A DNA stretch of 64,000 nt, taken from positions 1 to 64,000 of the forward strand of contig NZ_BBKT01000017.1 of the NCBI RefSeq assembly GCF_000747665.1, given 5' to 3'. Under the pieces are notes generated by a model that saw only the letters and a list, made by a program, of their open reading frames with translations, was not told the DNA's origin and made no database searches. This document shows positions 1 to 9,412 of the stretch, piece by piece (the first letter of the stretch is position 1; each line of letters begins with the position of its first letter). Made by a program: the position numbers and the translations under genes. Source of the stretch: Thermoanaerobacterium saccharolyticum. Its GTDB lineage: Bacteria > Bacillota > Thermoanaerobacteria > Thermoanaerobacterales > Thermoanaerobacteraceae.

Positions 1-183
1 CTAATTTTTTCTCTTCATAAATAAAAACAAATTAAAATGAAATTCGTTACAGTTTTTATAAAAATTTTTTATTAATTTCAGCATACAAAATTTCATTTAA
101 ATATTATCAATTTAGGAACGAAAATATCATTTTAGAGAACAAAAAAGCATTTTTAGCTTTTAATTTTTCTTCAATTGCAAGAT

Positions 184-220
184 AAAAAAATAAGGACAGA
201 GCATTATCTGTCCTTATTTT
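184..220 (-). terminator. Rho-independent terminator
   Basis: A 13-bp arm (AAATAAGGACAGA) and its exact complement are separated by a 6-base loop. On the minus strand the hairpin is followed by a run of T (positions 184-190). It would end transcripts of the remnant gene at 265-390. Confidence 0.65.
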
Positions 221-264
221 GTAAGTCACATTTGTCAACAGCTTATTATAGATATGCACTATAT

Positions 265-390
265 CTAATTACCTTGAGCAACATCTACTGTTATAATACC
301 ATCTTTATAATCTACTTTATATCCAAATGCTTCACTTATAACCCTTAGGGGTATAACAGCATCAGAATCCAAATAAAAGATTTTGCCCAA
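265..390 (-). pseudogene. 3' remnant of a copper amine oxidase N-terminal-like (stalk) domain protein
   Basis: The minus strand stays open for about 40 codons and ends with a TAG at 265-267. The translated end contains AVIPLRVISEAFGYKVDY followed by KDGIITVDV. This is the typical C-terminal half of the copper-amine-oxidase N-terminal-like domain found in secreted and S-layer-associated clostridial proteins. The rest of the gene is gone: upstream of about 390 the sequence becomes transposase remnant. The terminator at 184-220 follows it directly, so this is the true 3' end of a lost gene and not a chance ORF. Confidence 0.55.
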
Positions 391-400
391 TATATTGAAA

Positions 401-739
401 AGAGCGAAGTTCCACCTTTGCTGAATTAGATACCGAGACTATTCTAAATTATTACAGTCAGAGATGGCCTATGGAAATATTTTTTAGGCATACAAAAAAT
501 AATGTTGGACTAAATATGTATCAAGTACGCTCAACAAAATCAATAGATAGATTATTATGGCTTATATCATTGACATAACTGTATCTTAAGCTTCAGGCGA
601 TGAATATTGCAAATATGGGCAAGGAATAAAAATAGTTTGTAAAAAGGTACAAAAGCAGCTTATTCAATGGATATATGAACAAACTAATAACAACACTGTA
701 TCTATTGATGCAATTTTAGAACAACTACGTTTAGCATAG
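401..739 (+). pseudogene. Remnant of an IS4-type transposase, C-terminal part
   Basis: The plus strand encodes ILNYYSQRWPMEIFFRHTKN and then VGLNMYQVRSTKSIDR. This fits the Y-x2-R-x3-E-x6-K (YREK) motif around the catalytic Glu of IS4-group DDE transposases. The frame then meets a TAA (after LLWLISLT) and needs a frameshift near 625-635. It continues as KKVQKQLIQWIYEQTNNN to the TAG at 737-739. The N-terminal two thirds, including the first two catalytic Asp residues, are absent. It is a dead fragment. Confidence 0.6.
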
Positions 740-944
740 TGATAGTGTATCTATTTAATGGTAATATTTGTTATCAATTTTTCTCATCTATAGTTGTATA
801 ATAAATTTTACAGGTTTTTTTTATGAAAAGTGGATGACTTTTCCGTTAGCACAGAGCCACTTTTTGGCTCACTTTTATATTAGCATATATAACTGATATT
901 ATTATAAGTTATTTTCTGAAAAAGTTTCTATAATCTTATCCTGT
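740..944. other. Intergenic stretch with no gene
   Basis: I see no coding sequence here. A small hairpin (GAGCCA, 5-base loop, TGGCTC at 854-870) followed by ACTTTTAT could be a weak plus-strand terminator after the transposase remnant. The same hairpin lies downstream of the MFS gene on the other strand but has no T run in that direction. Confidence 0.4.
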
Positions 945-2156
945 TTAAAAAAAATAAATAAAAAAGAGCAAAATAGAAGCTATTAAAGAAAAACTTGAAA
1001 TAAATATACTAAATAAATTCTTATGCAAAACAGACAACATTTTTATTCCAACATAATTTCCTAAACCCTTTGCCAAAGACCAACCTAGACTAGCAATGCT
1101 AAAATATGCAGATGTATATTGAACATTATTAATTGTATCAGAAATAGCTTTATCCTCAAATGGCGTAAATATTAATTCTCCTAGTGTAAACACAATTGCA
1201 ACAAAAAATGATATGAACATATTAGTACTTAAAAAAAGTATAGCTATACTAAATCCTATTAACAATGAGCCCAAACCCAATCCTAGCAAACTATTACTCT
1301 TAATTTTTTTATTAATAATAATCATTAAAGGTATTTGAAATAATACGGATATAATTGTATTAATTACAAGCATAATAGAATATACCAGCATAGAAACATT
1401 ATATCTTGAAAAGTAAATAGGTAATACTGTAAAAAACTGACTATAAGAAATGTGTATAAGAATTATTACAACAAAATATAAGCAAAATTTTTTATTTTTA
1501 ATAACAGTAACAAACCCTAATAAACTGTCTTTAATTTTGTTTTTAATTCTATTATCAAAGTCAAGTACAACTATTCTATCTATTATAATAGCGGCAAGAA
1601 TATTTAATACTGATACAACATATATCAATACTACTATACCATTCTTATCCATAAATATTGCACCAATAAGTGTACCTAAAGCACCTCCAATATTTAACGA
1701 CAAATTATAAAGAGTAAATGCTTGTAGCTTTTTTTGTTCATCAGACGCTGTATTTAGAGATACAAAACTTTTACATGCCAAATTAAACATTGAAGTACCT
1801 AACCCAATTGTTATACTTATCAATGCTAATAGTTGAACATTTGAAATATATAAATATAGTATATATATTACACCCCCTAATATCCTACCTATTATCATAC
1901 TTAATTTATAACCTATTCTATCTACTATAAAACTCGCAGGAATCATTAAACCTGTTTGAGAAAATCCATAAATACTTACAACTATAGCGACTTGATTTGT
2001 GTTTAAATTATGATACCTTGCAAGCATAATAGCCAGAAATGGCATAATCATCGTATAGCCTATAGCTGATAGTACCCTTGAAGCTAATGTTGCCCATAAA
2101 TTTATATCAAAATTTTTGTAATTTACAGTATTAACAATTCTGTCCAATTTTTTCAA
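945..2156 (-). CDS. Major facilitator superfamily (MFS) transporter
   Basis: This is a 403-residue, very hydrophobic protein with about 12 predicted membrane segments, the usual size of a 12-TM MFS drug or metabolite exporter. The loop after TM2 has the form FIVDRIGYKLSMIIGRILGG, which matches the MFS motif A region (G-x-x-x-D-R-x-G-R-[KR]) in loosened form. A charged central stretch near residues 195-210 (DRIVVLDFDNRIKNKIKD) would be the loop between the two six-helix halves. The substrate cannot be read from the sequence. It is on the same strand as the peptidase-like gene at 2810-5041 but separated by an IS21 remnant, so the two may once have been neighbours in one export or self-protection locus. 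Confidence 0.8.
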   Translation of the reverse strand: MKKLDRIVNTVNYKNFDINLWATLASRVLSAIGYTMIMPFLAIMLARYHNLNTNQVAIVVSIYGFSQTGLMIPASFIVDRIGYKLSMIIGRILGGVIYILYLYISNVQLLALISITIGLGTSMFNLACKSFVSLNTASDEQKKLQAFTLYNLSLNIGGALGTLIGAIFMDKNGIVVLIYVVSVLNILAAIIIDRIVVLDFDNRIKNKIKDSLLGFVTVIKNKKFCLYFVVIILIHISYSQFFTVLPIYFSRYNVSMLVYSIMLVINTIISVLFQIPLMIIINKKIKSNSLLGLGLGSLLIGFSIAILFLSTNMFISFFVAIVFTLGELIFTPFEDKAISDTINNVQYTSAYFSIASLGWSLAKGLGNYVGIKMLSVLHKNLFSIFISSFSLIASILLFFIYFF

Positions 2157-2459
2157 GACAATACCTCTTTTCTATATTGAATTTTCAATTTTTAAGCAAA
2201 TTTCATATTTTAAATATCTTGTAGCACTTATCAAGTGAGCGAATTTCATCATTAACTTTCTTATTAAAATATACCAATATATTGTGGTTAATTTATAGTT
2301 ATGACACTATATATTGTTAAATTACATTTGATTTTTGAATTATGCAATTTCCTCAAGCGAAAGATCTACCAATTTTCAATCGAATTTTTCTTACAGAATT
2401 TCATTTTAAATGCATAATGTGCACTTAATACTTAATAACAGACCTGAGTTTTACGTTAA
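2157..2459. other. Intergenic stretch upstream of the MFS gene
   Basis: AT-rich sequence with no gene that I can support. It should contain the promoter of the MFS transporter, but no clear -35/-10 pair stands out. Confidence 0.35.
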
Positions 2460-2700
2460 TCCCATAATTTTCCTTTACTGCAACTCTCGTACACAGTAGC
2501 TTCACCCCAATCTACTTGTACTGCTTCTCCTGGATTAAATTCAAAAGGTACGAATGTTTTTGGTATTTCATCTTTAAGTTGTTATACAGCCAATCTTACT
2601 GTGGATTCTTAACTTTTAAATTCTTTTTCTTCTACTAGATGATAGTACATCTTTCTAGTTATATTTTGCTGCTTTTTTATTCCTTCTATTTCATCTCCTT
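2460..2700 (-). pseudogene. Remnant of an IS21-family transposase (IstA)
   Basis: Read on the minus strand, the frame gives TRKMYYHLVEEKEFKS, a stop, ESTVRLAV, a second stop, and then PKTFVPFEFNPGEAVQVDWG and EATVYESCSKGKLW. The P-x-E-F-x-P-G-E-x-x-Q-V-D-W-G-E block is a hallmark of IstA around its first catalytic Asp. Two in-frame TAA codons and the loss of both ends show it is inactive. No istB helper gene is visible nearby. Confidence 0.65.
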
Positions 2701-2809
2701 CATCTCCATCATGTGATCTTATTTCATGAGGGAAATTTTATCTTAAAGTAGTGGATTATTCAACTGAAATATCAGGGTATTTTTAGTGTATCATAAACAG
2801 CTTCAAAAA

Positions 2810-5041
2810 TTAAATATAACTTAATGTATTAGAAACAAAGTAAAAATCCCCATCAACCATAATATAAAAAACAGTTAAGTAATAATGTTTCTTAAGATTT
2901 GCTGTCGGTTTTACAAATAATTTAACAATATGACTTTCATTAGGATCAATTTCTATTTCATTGTCCTCAATCTGTAGAAACACATCTTTAGAATCAATAC
3001 AAATTGCAGAAATGAATAGTTTTAACTTCTCATTGCTATAGTTCCTTAGTTCTAAAACATTAATATTATTCCCATTAATATCAAATTTTAAATTTGTATA
3101 ACCTCTTATACCCATTTTAAAATTAGGTACATCTTGAATAATTCCGCATTTATAACATTTGATACTTGTTCTAACGTATGTTTTTCTCGTAGTTTTAATA
3201 CTATATTTAGTCATCAAAGTTATGTTATGACAATTACTGCATGTGTTATCATAGGTTATTTTACAAATAGATGTTCGTTTGTCAGTTATATTTTCATAGA
3301 AATTATTTTGATATTTGAGTGTATAATCTGTTATCATGTTAAAAATATCTTTAAAAATTTGCATAAATTTTATTCTTAATTTATAAATTACATTATTAGT
3401 ATTTATAAATTCTTTAACTGAAAAATTATAATTTTTGCTAGATAATATTTTTTTTAAATTATTTTCAATATCTATAATTTTTCCTTTCAACAAATTCTCT
3501 AATTTAAAATGATCTCTTAAGAAAATAACTTTATCCAAATATTTTAGCATTTCATTAATTTGATTTTTTACAGTATCATTATTAGAAATTAATATACTAA
3601 TTGAATCAACAGAAAACTTTTCTAATGAAAACATTATTAACTTTTGGGATTCATCTTTTGAATTTTTGCTAAAATAATAATAAATATTATTTTTTATATC
3701 ATAAAATCTTTTGTCAAAACTAATTTCGTTTACGTATAAGTTTTTATATAATTCTTCTATACTTATTTCAAGATAAGTTTCATCTTGAATGCTATTAAAT
3801 TCAACAATAATAGTACCATTTCTTAAAATTTTCTTATGTTTATACTTAGGTTCAAAAGAATTAGGTAACTTTCTAAATAAGGGATCCCCTAATAAAAAAT
3901 AATTATTTGTTTCTATTTTACTGTATTCCAAAAATTTATTCACCTGAAATTCAATTTGACCCGCTGTATATCCATTGTTTAATAAATTATGCGCCAAAAT
4001 ATTCTCAGCTATATTGCCTGTTTTAATGCTAGCACTTGTAATAATAGAAATAGCATTATTTTCAATCAAATTTGAAACCACTGTATAATTGAATGGAACA
4101 ATACTTTGATTAAAGTCCCCTATATTACAACCACTTAAGAAATAAAAATGTGCATTTAATTCTGATACATTATACTTTTCAACATTAGTGATATAACAGT
4201 CATCTGCATTATAATAGCAACAAGGTAAATGTTTATTAGAATCTTTATGTTTTTCTATAATATTGTAAGCTCCACAAAAAATAAAATCATTAAATCTAAG
4301 CACACATTCTCTGCAATGAGATAAATAGTTAAATTCAAGTAGCTCGTTCTGACCATTCATAATATTTAAAATCATATCCTTTGTACATAATTTTCTAGAG
4401 AAATAATAGCAATTCTGCAAATTTGAATATGTAATATCATTATCTTGATCAACTCTATTAATTATAATAGAATTGTTACTTTGATTATTATTTATATACA
4501 TAAGATACTTTAACATAAAAAAATTAATAGTATATTTATCATAATACGGTAAATATCCAATATTAATATATTCATTCTCAAGCCTTAATAAAAATCGCTC
4601 AATAATATTAAATTCATCAAGTGGAAGTATAATTAAAGCGCTTTTCACCCTATTGTCTATTAACGTTTGAAATAATTTAGCTTTATTAAAAGCATAAATA
4701 AACCTTCTATTTGTATATTTAGCAAAAAGAAAACTTTCTAATAACTCTTCAATACATTCACCTATTCTCGAACTATAATAACAAATAATATCAAAACTAT
4801 CACATGAGTTATTGTACTTACATACTAGTGCTTCTATGTAATTCATATCATATTCTATAGTATTGTAAAAATCAACATCTTTAAAACAATATTTGTATTC
4901 ACTAGATGCATATTTTTTTATGTATCTAGGAATAACTTCTTCATATATTGGAACAATTAAATTATTATTAGCATATAGGTTATCTATATAATTAAAAAAG
5001 AAATCATTCATTTTATGCACTTTATATAACTCTATATTCAT
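2810..5041 (-). CDS. Unrecognised protein, putative clan-CD (C25/CHAT-like) cysteine peptidase with zinc ribbon
   Basis: I do not recognise this 743-residue protein as a named family. Residues about 234-258 form a strand followed by SHCRECVLRF (His242). Residues 298-310 form another strand ending FYFLSGCNIGDF (Cys305). Residues 380-393 read NYFLLGDPLFRKLP. A strand-His, then strand-[S/A]-x-C-x-x-G, then a late L-x-G-D-P motif is the layout of C25 (gingipain-like) and CHAT peptidases, so His242/Cys305 may be a catalytic dyad; this is inference. Two CxxC pairs (C601/C604 and C629/C632) look like a zinc ribbon, followed by a beta-rich C-terminus. No signal peptide or membrane helix is obvious. 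Its ATG overlaps the stop of the truncated upstream ORF (ATGA), implying translational coupling. AT-rich, Asn/Ile/Tyr-rich composition suggests acquired DNA. Confidence 0.55.
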   Translation of the reverse strand: MNIELYKVHKMNDFFFNYIDNLYANNNLIVPIYEEVIPRYIKKYASSEYKYCFKDVDFYNTIEYDMNYIEALVCKYNNSCDSFDIICYYSSRIGECIEELLESFLFAKYTNRRFIYAFNKAKLFQTLIDNRVKSALIILPLDEFNIIERFLLRLENEYINIGYLPYYDKYTINFFMLKYLMYINNNQSNNSIIINRVDQDNDITYSNLQNCYYFSRKLCTKDMILNIMNGQNELLEFNYLSHCRECVLRFNDFIFCGAYNIIEKHKDSNKHLPCCYYNADDCYITNVEKYNVSELNAHFYFLSGCNIGDFNQSIVPFNYTVVSNLIENNAISIITSASIKTGNIAENILAHNLLNNGYTAGQIEFQVNKFLEYSKIETNNYFLLGDPLFRKLPNSFEPKYKHKKILRNGTIIVEFNSIQDETYLEISIEELYKNLYVNEISFDKRFYDIKNNIYYYFSKNSKDESQKLIMFSLEKFSVDSISILISNNDTVKNQINEMLKYLDKVIFLRDHFKLENLLKGKIIDIENNLKKILSSKNYNFSVKEFINTNNVIYKLRIKFMQIFKDIFNMITDYTLKYQNNFYENITDKRTSICKITYDNTCSNCHNITLMTKYSIKTTRKTYVRTSIKCYKCGIIQDVPNFKMGIRGYTNLKFDINGNNINVLELRNYSNEKLKLFISAICIDSKDVFLQIEDNEIEIDPNESHIVKLFVKPTANLKKHYYLTVFYIMVDGDFYFVSNTLSYI

Positions 5042-5214
5042 AACGATAAACCTCTTTCAAAATCATAATGAATTAAATTCTCTATTTCTTTTGCACGTTC
5101 AAATAGAAAATTACTATCATTTCCAAAAAGATATAAACTTCCCCTAAATTCTAAATTTGAAGTAGGCTTCGGCAAAAAATCACCCTCATTATAAAATAAA
5201 ATAGACTTGTGCAT
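5038..5214 (-). pseudogene. 3' end of a gene cut off by the IS insertion
   Basis: The minus strand is open from the IS border to a TGA at 5038-5040, about 57 codons, with C-terminal sequence EFRGSLYLFGNDSNFLFERA followed by KEIENLIHYDFERGLSL. The stop overlaps the start of the peptidase-like gene by the ATGA arrangement, so the two were one operon. The only possible ATG (5212-5214) lies inside the hairpin at the IS edge and has no good ribosome binding site. I therefore read this as the tail of a longer gene. The family is not recognisable. Confidence 0.5.
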
Positions 5215-5257
5215 ATCTCAAAAGCCTTGATTTTAGCCATTTTTAAGATATGCTTTT
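5211..5257 (+). terminator. Hairpin with T run at the left border of the insertion sequence
   Basis: GCATATCT (5211-5218) pairs with AGATATGC (5246-5253), extended by an A/T stretch with one mismatch, and is followed on the plus strand by TTTTTTC. It would stop outside transcripts from entering the transposase gene, a common arrangement at IS ends. Confidence 0.45.
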
Positions 5258-5363
5258 TTCTTATCACCCTGAAAATTTTTTATCTGATATGTAGGATTTC
5301 CTGCCTTTTATGTCGAATTATTGTATTATTAGCATCATTAAACATTAAAGGAGGAAACCCTAC

Positions 5364-6641
5364 ATGTACCAGCTTCAACAAGTTTTAAACATTATTGACC
5401 TTTTTACTTCTCAACCTAAAATTGATTTTTATACTTCTTTATTTAGCAATCTTGATTTGTCTTCCATTCCTGAATTCCCGCCTTCTAAATTTGGCCCTAG
5501 AGGTTATTCTCGTCATGCCCTCTTTAGAGCCATCATTGTTATGAAAGCTGAGAAATTCGGTGAGATTTCTGATCTCATTGATTATCTTAATAATAATCTT
5601 ATTATTGCTCACCTCTGCGGTTTTGATATTACTAAAAAGTTGCCCTCTTATTGGACTTTTGACCGTTTCCTTAAAAATTTTGATCATAAATATTTGTCTT
5701 ATGTTATGCAGAATCAAGTTAATATTCTTAAGGATTTCGGCCTTATTTCTGGTGAATCTATTTCTTTGGATTCTACTCCTATTAAGGCTAATACTAAGTT
5801 CAATAATCCTAAGTGTTTTTCTAAAAATAAATTCTCTAAAGATAATCAGCCTAAGTCTGACAAGGATTGTAGACTTGGTGTTCATACTGCTTCTAATGAT
5901 TCTTCTAATAAAAATTTTGAATTTTATTGGGGATATAAAAACCATATTATTATTGATTCTTTGTCTGGTCTTCCTATTGCTGAAGTAACCACTCCTGCTA
6001 ATATCCCCGATTTTGATGCTGCAATTCCTCTTTTATCTGAAACCAACAATTGGTTTAATCTTGAAGGTGTCAATTTTATTGCTGACAAAGGCTATGATGT
6101 TAAGAAAGTCTATAGTTTTGTGAGAGACACCCTCCATGGTCATTGTTTTATTCCTCTTAATAAGAGAGGCTCTAAAACGCATAAATTAACTGATGATGGT
6201 CATGTTGTCTGTGATGCAGGTATTCCAATGATTAAAGATGGTAAAGAGTATTTCGATGGTTTTATTAAGCAAAAACATCGTTGTAAATACTATAAGTCTA
6301 AAAATGATTCTCTTTGCCCATGCCATCATCCCAAATACTTTAATGGCAAAAAGTACAGGGGTTGCATTAAATATACTTCTATATCTACTGATTACAGGTC
6401 TTCAATTGATAGAAATTCTATATATTTCAAATCCAAATATAAATTAAGGACAGAATCAGAAAGATATAATTCCCGCTTTAAAGCTTTAGATTTTGAAAGG
6501 GCATACGTTAGAAACATTGATTCTGTAAGTAATTTAAATACTTTTGGCCATATTACTTTATTGACACTTGCTATTGTTGCATATAAATCAGGTAATATCG
6601 ATAAAATTAAATCTCTTGATGGTTTAAAGCGTTTAGCTTAA
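5364..6641 (+). CDS. DDE transposase (IS4/IS5/IS1182-like group)
   Basis: A 425-residue transposase for its own IS. The catalytic triad can be proposed as Asp136 (SLDSTPIKAN), Asp241 (FIADKGYD) and Glu364 or Glu366 (RTESERYNSRFK), with the R-x-x-x-E-R-x-[FY]-x-x-x-K context of IS5/IS1182-like enzymes. The N-terminal 100 residues (PRGYSRHALFRAIIVMK) resemble the DUF772-type domain of this group. Before the last catalytic Glu there is a Cys/His cluster (C307, C318, C320, H321, H322) that may bind a metal. A ribosome binding site (GGAGGA) lies just before the ATG. The frame is complete, so the element may be active. Confidence 0.85.
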   Translation: MYQLQQVLNIIDLFTSQPKIDFYTSLFSNLDLSSIPEFPPSKFGPRGYSRHALFRAIIVMKAEKFGEISDLIDYLNNNLIIAHLCGFDITKKLPSYWTFDRFLKNFDHKYLSYVMQNQVNILKDFGLISGESISLDSTPIKANTKFNNPKCFSKNKFSKDNQPKSDKDCRLGVHTASNDSSNKNFEFYWGYKNHIIIDSLSGLPIAEVTTPANIPDFDAAIPLLSETNNWFNLEGVNFIADKGYDVKKVYSFVRDTLHGHCFIPLNKRGSKTHKLTDDGHVVCDAGIPMIKDGKEYFDGFIKQKHRCKYYKSKNDSLCPCHHPKYFNGKKYRGCIKYTSISTDYRSSIDRNSIYFKSKYKLRTESERYNSRFKALDFERAYVRNIDSVSNLNTFGHITLLTLAIVAYKSGNIDKIKSLDGLKRLA

Positions 6642-7098
6642 TTTTTATATGTTTTAGTTCTCAATTTTTGCCATCAATTATCTACAGGATTTTTATGCCC
6701 TTTTTCAGCTCTTTTTTTTCTTTTATTTAGTTTTAAATGTTCAAGTATATTTTTTAGCCTTTATCATTTACATTACCTACCTATTCTGGTTCTTATTTTT
6801 GATCGATTTTTTAATTATGCTCATATCTACATTTAAAATTTGTAAACCTCGATTTCTTTTATGCATATTATATAACAAGTCAGGCATATAACCAAGAAAA
6901 GCACATGACTTTTTAAAAATGAAGTACTTGCATTTACATGAAGTTTGTGATAATATTTAATTAATTATTTGTAAGAAAATTTAATAGTTAAAAATGAGAC
7001 AAGGGCGTTTCATTAATATATTTTTTGTGTATTAATGGCGTCCTTGTTTTGTTTATATTTTCCATTATTACTAAAAAATAAATGAAAGGGGATTTTTT
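6642..7098. other. Intergenic region between IS and glnN, containing the glnN leader
   Basis: No gene seen. The first part is the right flank of the IS. A possible promoter lies at about 6929-6949 (TTGCAT, 15-base spacer, GATAAT), which is weak because the spacer is short. The last 100 bases form the 5' leader of glnN and include a long hairpin (6999-7047). Confidence 0.4.
6999..7047 (+). promoter_or_regulatory. Terminator-like hairpin in the glnN leader
   Basis: ACAAGG-CG...CATTAATA on the left can pair with TATTAATG-CG-CCTTGT on the right around an A/T-rich loop. On the plus strand it is followed by TTTTGTTTAT. It sits about 50 bases before the glnN start, so it could be an attenuator. A terminator for an upstream transcript is the alternative. 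Confidence 0.45.
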
Positions 7099-9201
7099 AT
7101 GTCGGAAAATTCTTTGAAAAATATTTTTGGCGCCAACGTATTTAATGACGCAGTAATGAGAGAGCGTCTGCCAAAGCAAACATATAATGCTTTAAGAAAG
7201 ACAATCGACGAAGGTTTGCCACTTGACCCAAAAGTTGCAGACGTAGTAGCAAACGCTATGAAAGATTGGGCTATTGAAAAAGGAGCAACGCATTTTACAC
7301 ATTGGTTTCAACCATTGACAGGTATTACCGCAGAAAAACATGAATCTTTTATCTCTCCTACACCAGACGGTAAAGTCATCACAGAATTTTCAGGCAAAGA
7401 ACTCATAAAAGGTGAGCCTGATGCATCATCATTCCCTTCTGGTGGATTAAGGGCTACATTTGAAGCCAGAGGTTATACAGCATGGGACTGCACATCTCCT
7501 GCATTTGTCAAAGATAATGTCCTATACATTCCAACTGCATTTTGCTCATACACTGGCGAGGCATTGGATTTAAAGACACCTTTATTACGTTCTATGGAAG
7601 CACTGTCAAAGGAAGCTTTACGTGTATTAAAATTATTTGGCAATACAACCTCGAAGAAAGTAATTACTACAGTTGGACCAGAACAAGAATATTTCTTGAT
7701 AGACAAAAAATTGTATGAAAAACGCAAGGACCTCATCTTAACAGGAAGGACATTATTCGGTTCTAAATCACCTAAAGGACAAGAAATGGAAGATCATTAT
7801 TTTGGCACAATAAGAGAAAGAGTTTCCACATTTATGAAAGAACTTAATGAAGAACTTTGGAAACTTGGCATATCCGCTAAGACGGAACATAATGAAGTTG
7901 CTCCAGCACAACACGAATTAGCACCAATTTTTAATACAACAAACATAGCAACAGACCATAATCAATTGACTATGGATATAATGAAAAAGGTTGCTTTGCG
8001 AAATGATCTGGTGTGTTTGTTGCACGAAAAACCATTTGCAGGCGTAAATGGCTCTGGCAAGCATAATAACTGGTCAATGAGCACAGATGACGGTTTGAAC
8101 TTGTTAGATCCTGGAAAGACACCACATGAAAATGCACAATTTTTGGTTTTCCTGTGCGCAGTTATCAAGGCAATCGATGAATACGCTGATTTATTAAGAG
8201 TATCATGTGCAACACCTGGAAATGATCATAGGCTTGGTGCAAATGAGGCTCCACCAGCAATAATCTCAGTATTCTTAGGTGATCAGCTTACAGATATCTT
8301 AGAACAAATAAGTGAAAGTGGCAGTGCTACAAACTCAAAGCAAGGCGGAGAATTAAAAATCGGTGTAACAACACTTCCTACGCTTTATAAAGATTCTACT
8401 GACAGAAACAGAACATCACCATTTGCATTTACAGGAAACAAATTCGAATTCAGAATGGTAGGTTCTTCATCATCAGTAGCAACCGCAAATTACACCTTAA
8501 ACACGATTGTGGCAGAAGTTTTATCAGAAATTGCAGATAGACTTGAAAAAGCTGATAACTTTGATGAAGAAGTCCAAAAAGTATTAAAAGAGATCGTAAT
8601 AAATCACAAAAGAGTTATCTTCAACGGAAACGGATATTCAGAAGAATGGGTAAAAGAAGCTGAGAAAAGAGGGCTTCCAAATATAGCTTCAACAGTCGAT
8701 GCTATTCCTGCCCTTTTGAAAGACAAAAATGTGAAGGTCATGGAAAAACACGGCGTATTAAGCAAGGTAGAATTAGAAGCTCGTTATGAAATAATGCTGG
8801 AAAATTACTCTAAGACTATAAATATAGAAGCTTTGACAATGCTTGACATGGCTAAAAAGCAAATCCTTCCAGCAGTCTTAAAATTCATTAAAAATGTTGC
8901 AGACTCCATAAATGCAGTAAAAGAAACTGGATTAGATGCTTCAATTGAGGCGCAAGCCGATTTATTGAAGGAAGTTTCTTCATTGACAGCCGAATTTAAA
9001 AAGAGAATTGATAATCTTGAAAGCGCTGTAAACAATGCATCAAATATTGAAGAAGATTCTTTTGCTTTAGCTAAATATTACAGAGATGAAGTGTTTGTAA
9101 AAATGGGAGAGCTTAGAGAAATAGGCGACAAATTAGAAACATTAGTTGACGCTGATATTTGGCCACTTCCAACATATTCCGACATGCTTTTCTACGTATA
9201 A
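7099..9201 (+). CDS. glnN: Type III glutamine synthetase
   Basis: Makes glutamine from glutamate, ammonia and ATP in the cytoplasm. The 700-residue length fits the GSIII family (about 700-730), much longer than GSI (about 450). GSIII signatures are visible: [15 protein letters not shown] near residue 195, the metal-site stretch [15 protein letters not shown] near 262-275, and [19 protein letters not shown] near 308-326. The C-terminal 200 residues are largely helical, as in other GSIII proteins. The ATG is preceded by AAAGGGGA. The gene stands alone, with a leader hairpin upstream and a strong terminator downstream, so it is probably monocistronic and regulated in its leader. No GlnR-like operator could be identified. 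Confidence 0.95.
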   Translation: MSENSLKNIFGANVFNDAVMRERLPKQTYNALRKTIDEGLPLDPKVADVVANAMKDWAIEKGATHFTHWFQPLTGITAEKHESFISPTPDGKVITEFSGKELIKGEPDASSFPSGGLRATFEARGYTAWDCTSPAFVKDNVLYIPTAFCSYTGEALDLKTPLLRSMEALSKEALRVLKLFGNTTSKKVITTVGPEQEYFLIDKKLYEKRKDLILTGRTLFGSKSPKGQEMEDHYFGTIRERVSTFMKELNEELWKLGISAKTEHNEVAPAQHELAPIFNTTNIATDHNQLTMDIMKKVALRNDLVCLLHEKPFAGVNGSGKHNNWSMSTDDGLNLLDPGKTPHENAQFLVFLCAVIKAIDEYADLLRVSCATPGNDHRLGANEAPPAIISVFLGDQLTDILEQISESGSATNSKQGGELKIGVTTLPTLYKDSTDRNRTSPFAFTGNKFEFRMVGSSSSVATANYTLNTIVAEVLSEIADRLEKADNFDEEVQKVLKEIVINHKRVIFNGNGYSEEWVKEAEKRGLPNIASTVDAIPALLKDKNVKVMEKHGVLSKVELEARYEIMLENYSKTINIEALTMLDMAKKQILPAVLKFIKNVADSINAVKETGLDASIEAQADLLKEVSSLTAEFKKRIDNLESAVNNASNIEEDSFALAKYYRDEVFVKMGELREIGDKLETLVDADIWPLPTYSDMLFYV

Positions 9202-9209
9202 TAATATAA

Positions 9210-9245
9210 AAAAACTATTGAGGTTTTGCCTCAATAGTTTTTTTA
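9210..9245 (+). terminator. Rho-independent terminator of glnN
   Basis: ACTATTGAGG, a 5-base loop, CCTCAATAGT, flanked by an A run and followed by TTTTTTT. It starts about 10 bases after the glnN stop. Confidence 0.9.
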
Positions 9246-9298
9246 TGCAATATAAATATATGAGTTTAAATTACAAATCAAAATATATAATAAAAATA

Positions 9299-9327
9299 AT
9301 AAAAAGCCTCATTTTTAAGGCTTTTTT
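9299..9327 (-). terminator. Terminator downstream of tRNA-Ala
   Basis: AAAAAGCCT and AGGCTTTTT are separated by 8 bases. On the minus strand the stem ends in a T run immediately after the tRNA gene. It closes the rnr-smpB-tmRNA-tRNA transcription unit. Confidence 0.75.
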
Positions 9328-9330
9328 AAA

Positions 9331-9403
<73 letters not shown>

Positions 9404-9412
9404 AAAAATGTA

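Larger units (their letters stand above)
5211..6700 (+). mobile_element. Insertion sequence with a single DDE transposase gene
   Basis: This is an intact-looking element carrying one transposase (5364-6641). The left boundary is placed at the hairpin where the interrupted minus-strand gene loses its reading frame. The right boundary is uncertain, within about 100 bases after the transposase stop. I could not find convincing terminal inverted repeats or a target duplication by eye. The body uses T-ending codons much more than the flanking genes, in keeping with recent arrival. It interrupts the gene whose tail remains at 5038-5214. Confidence 0.6.

Noticed and set aside
5364-6641. Antisense and out-of-frame ORFs within the transposase
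   Set aside because: They are shadows of the transposase reading frame in T-rich DNA.
5211-6700. Exact terminal inverted repeats of the IS
   Set aside because: AGGATTT-containing segments occur on both sides but in direct orientation, and no target duplication could be matched, so the ends remain approximate.
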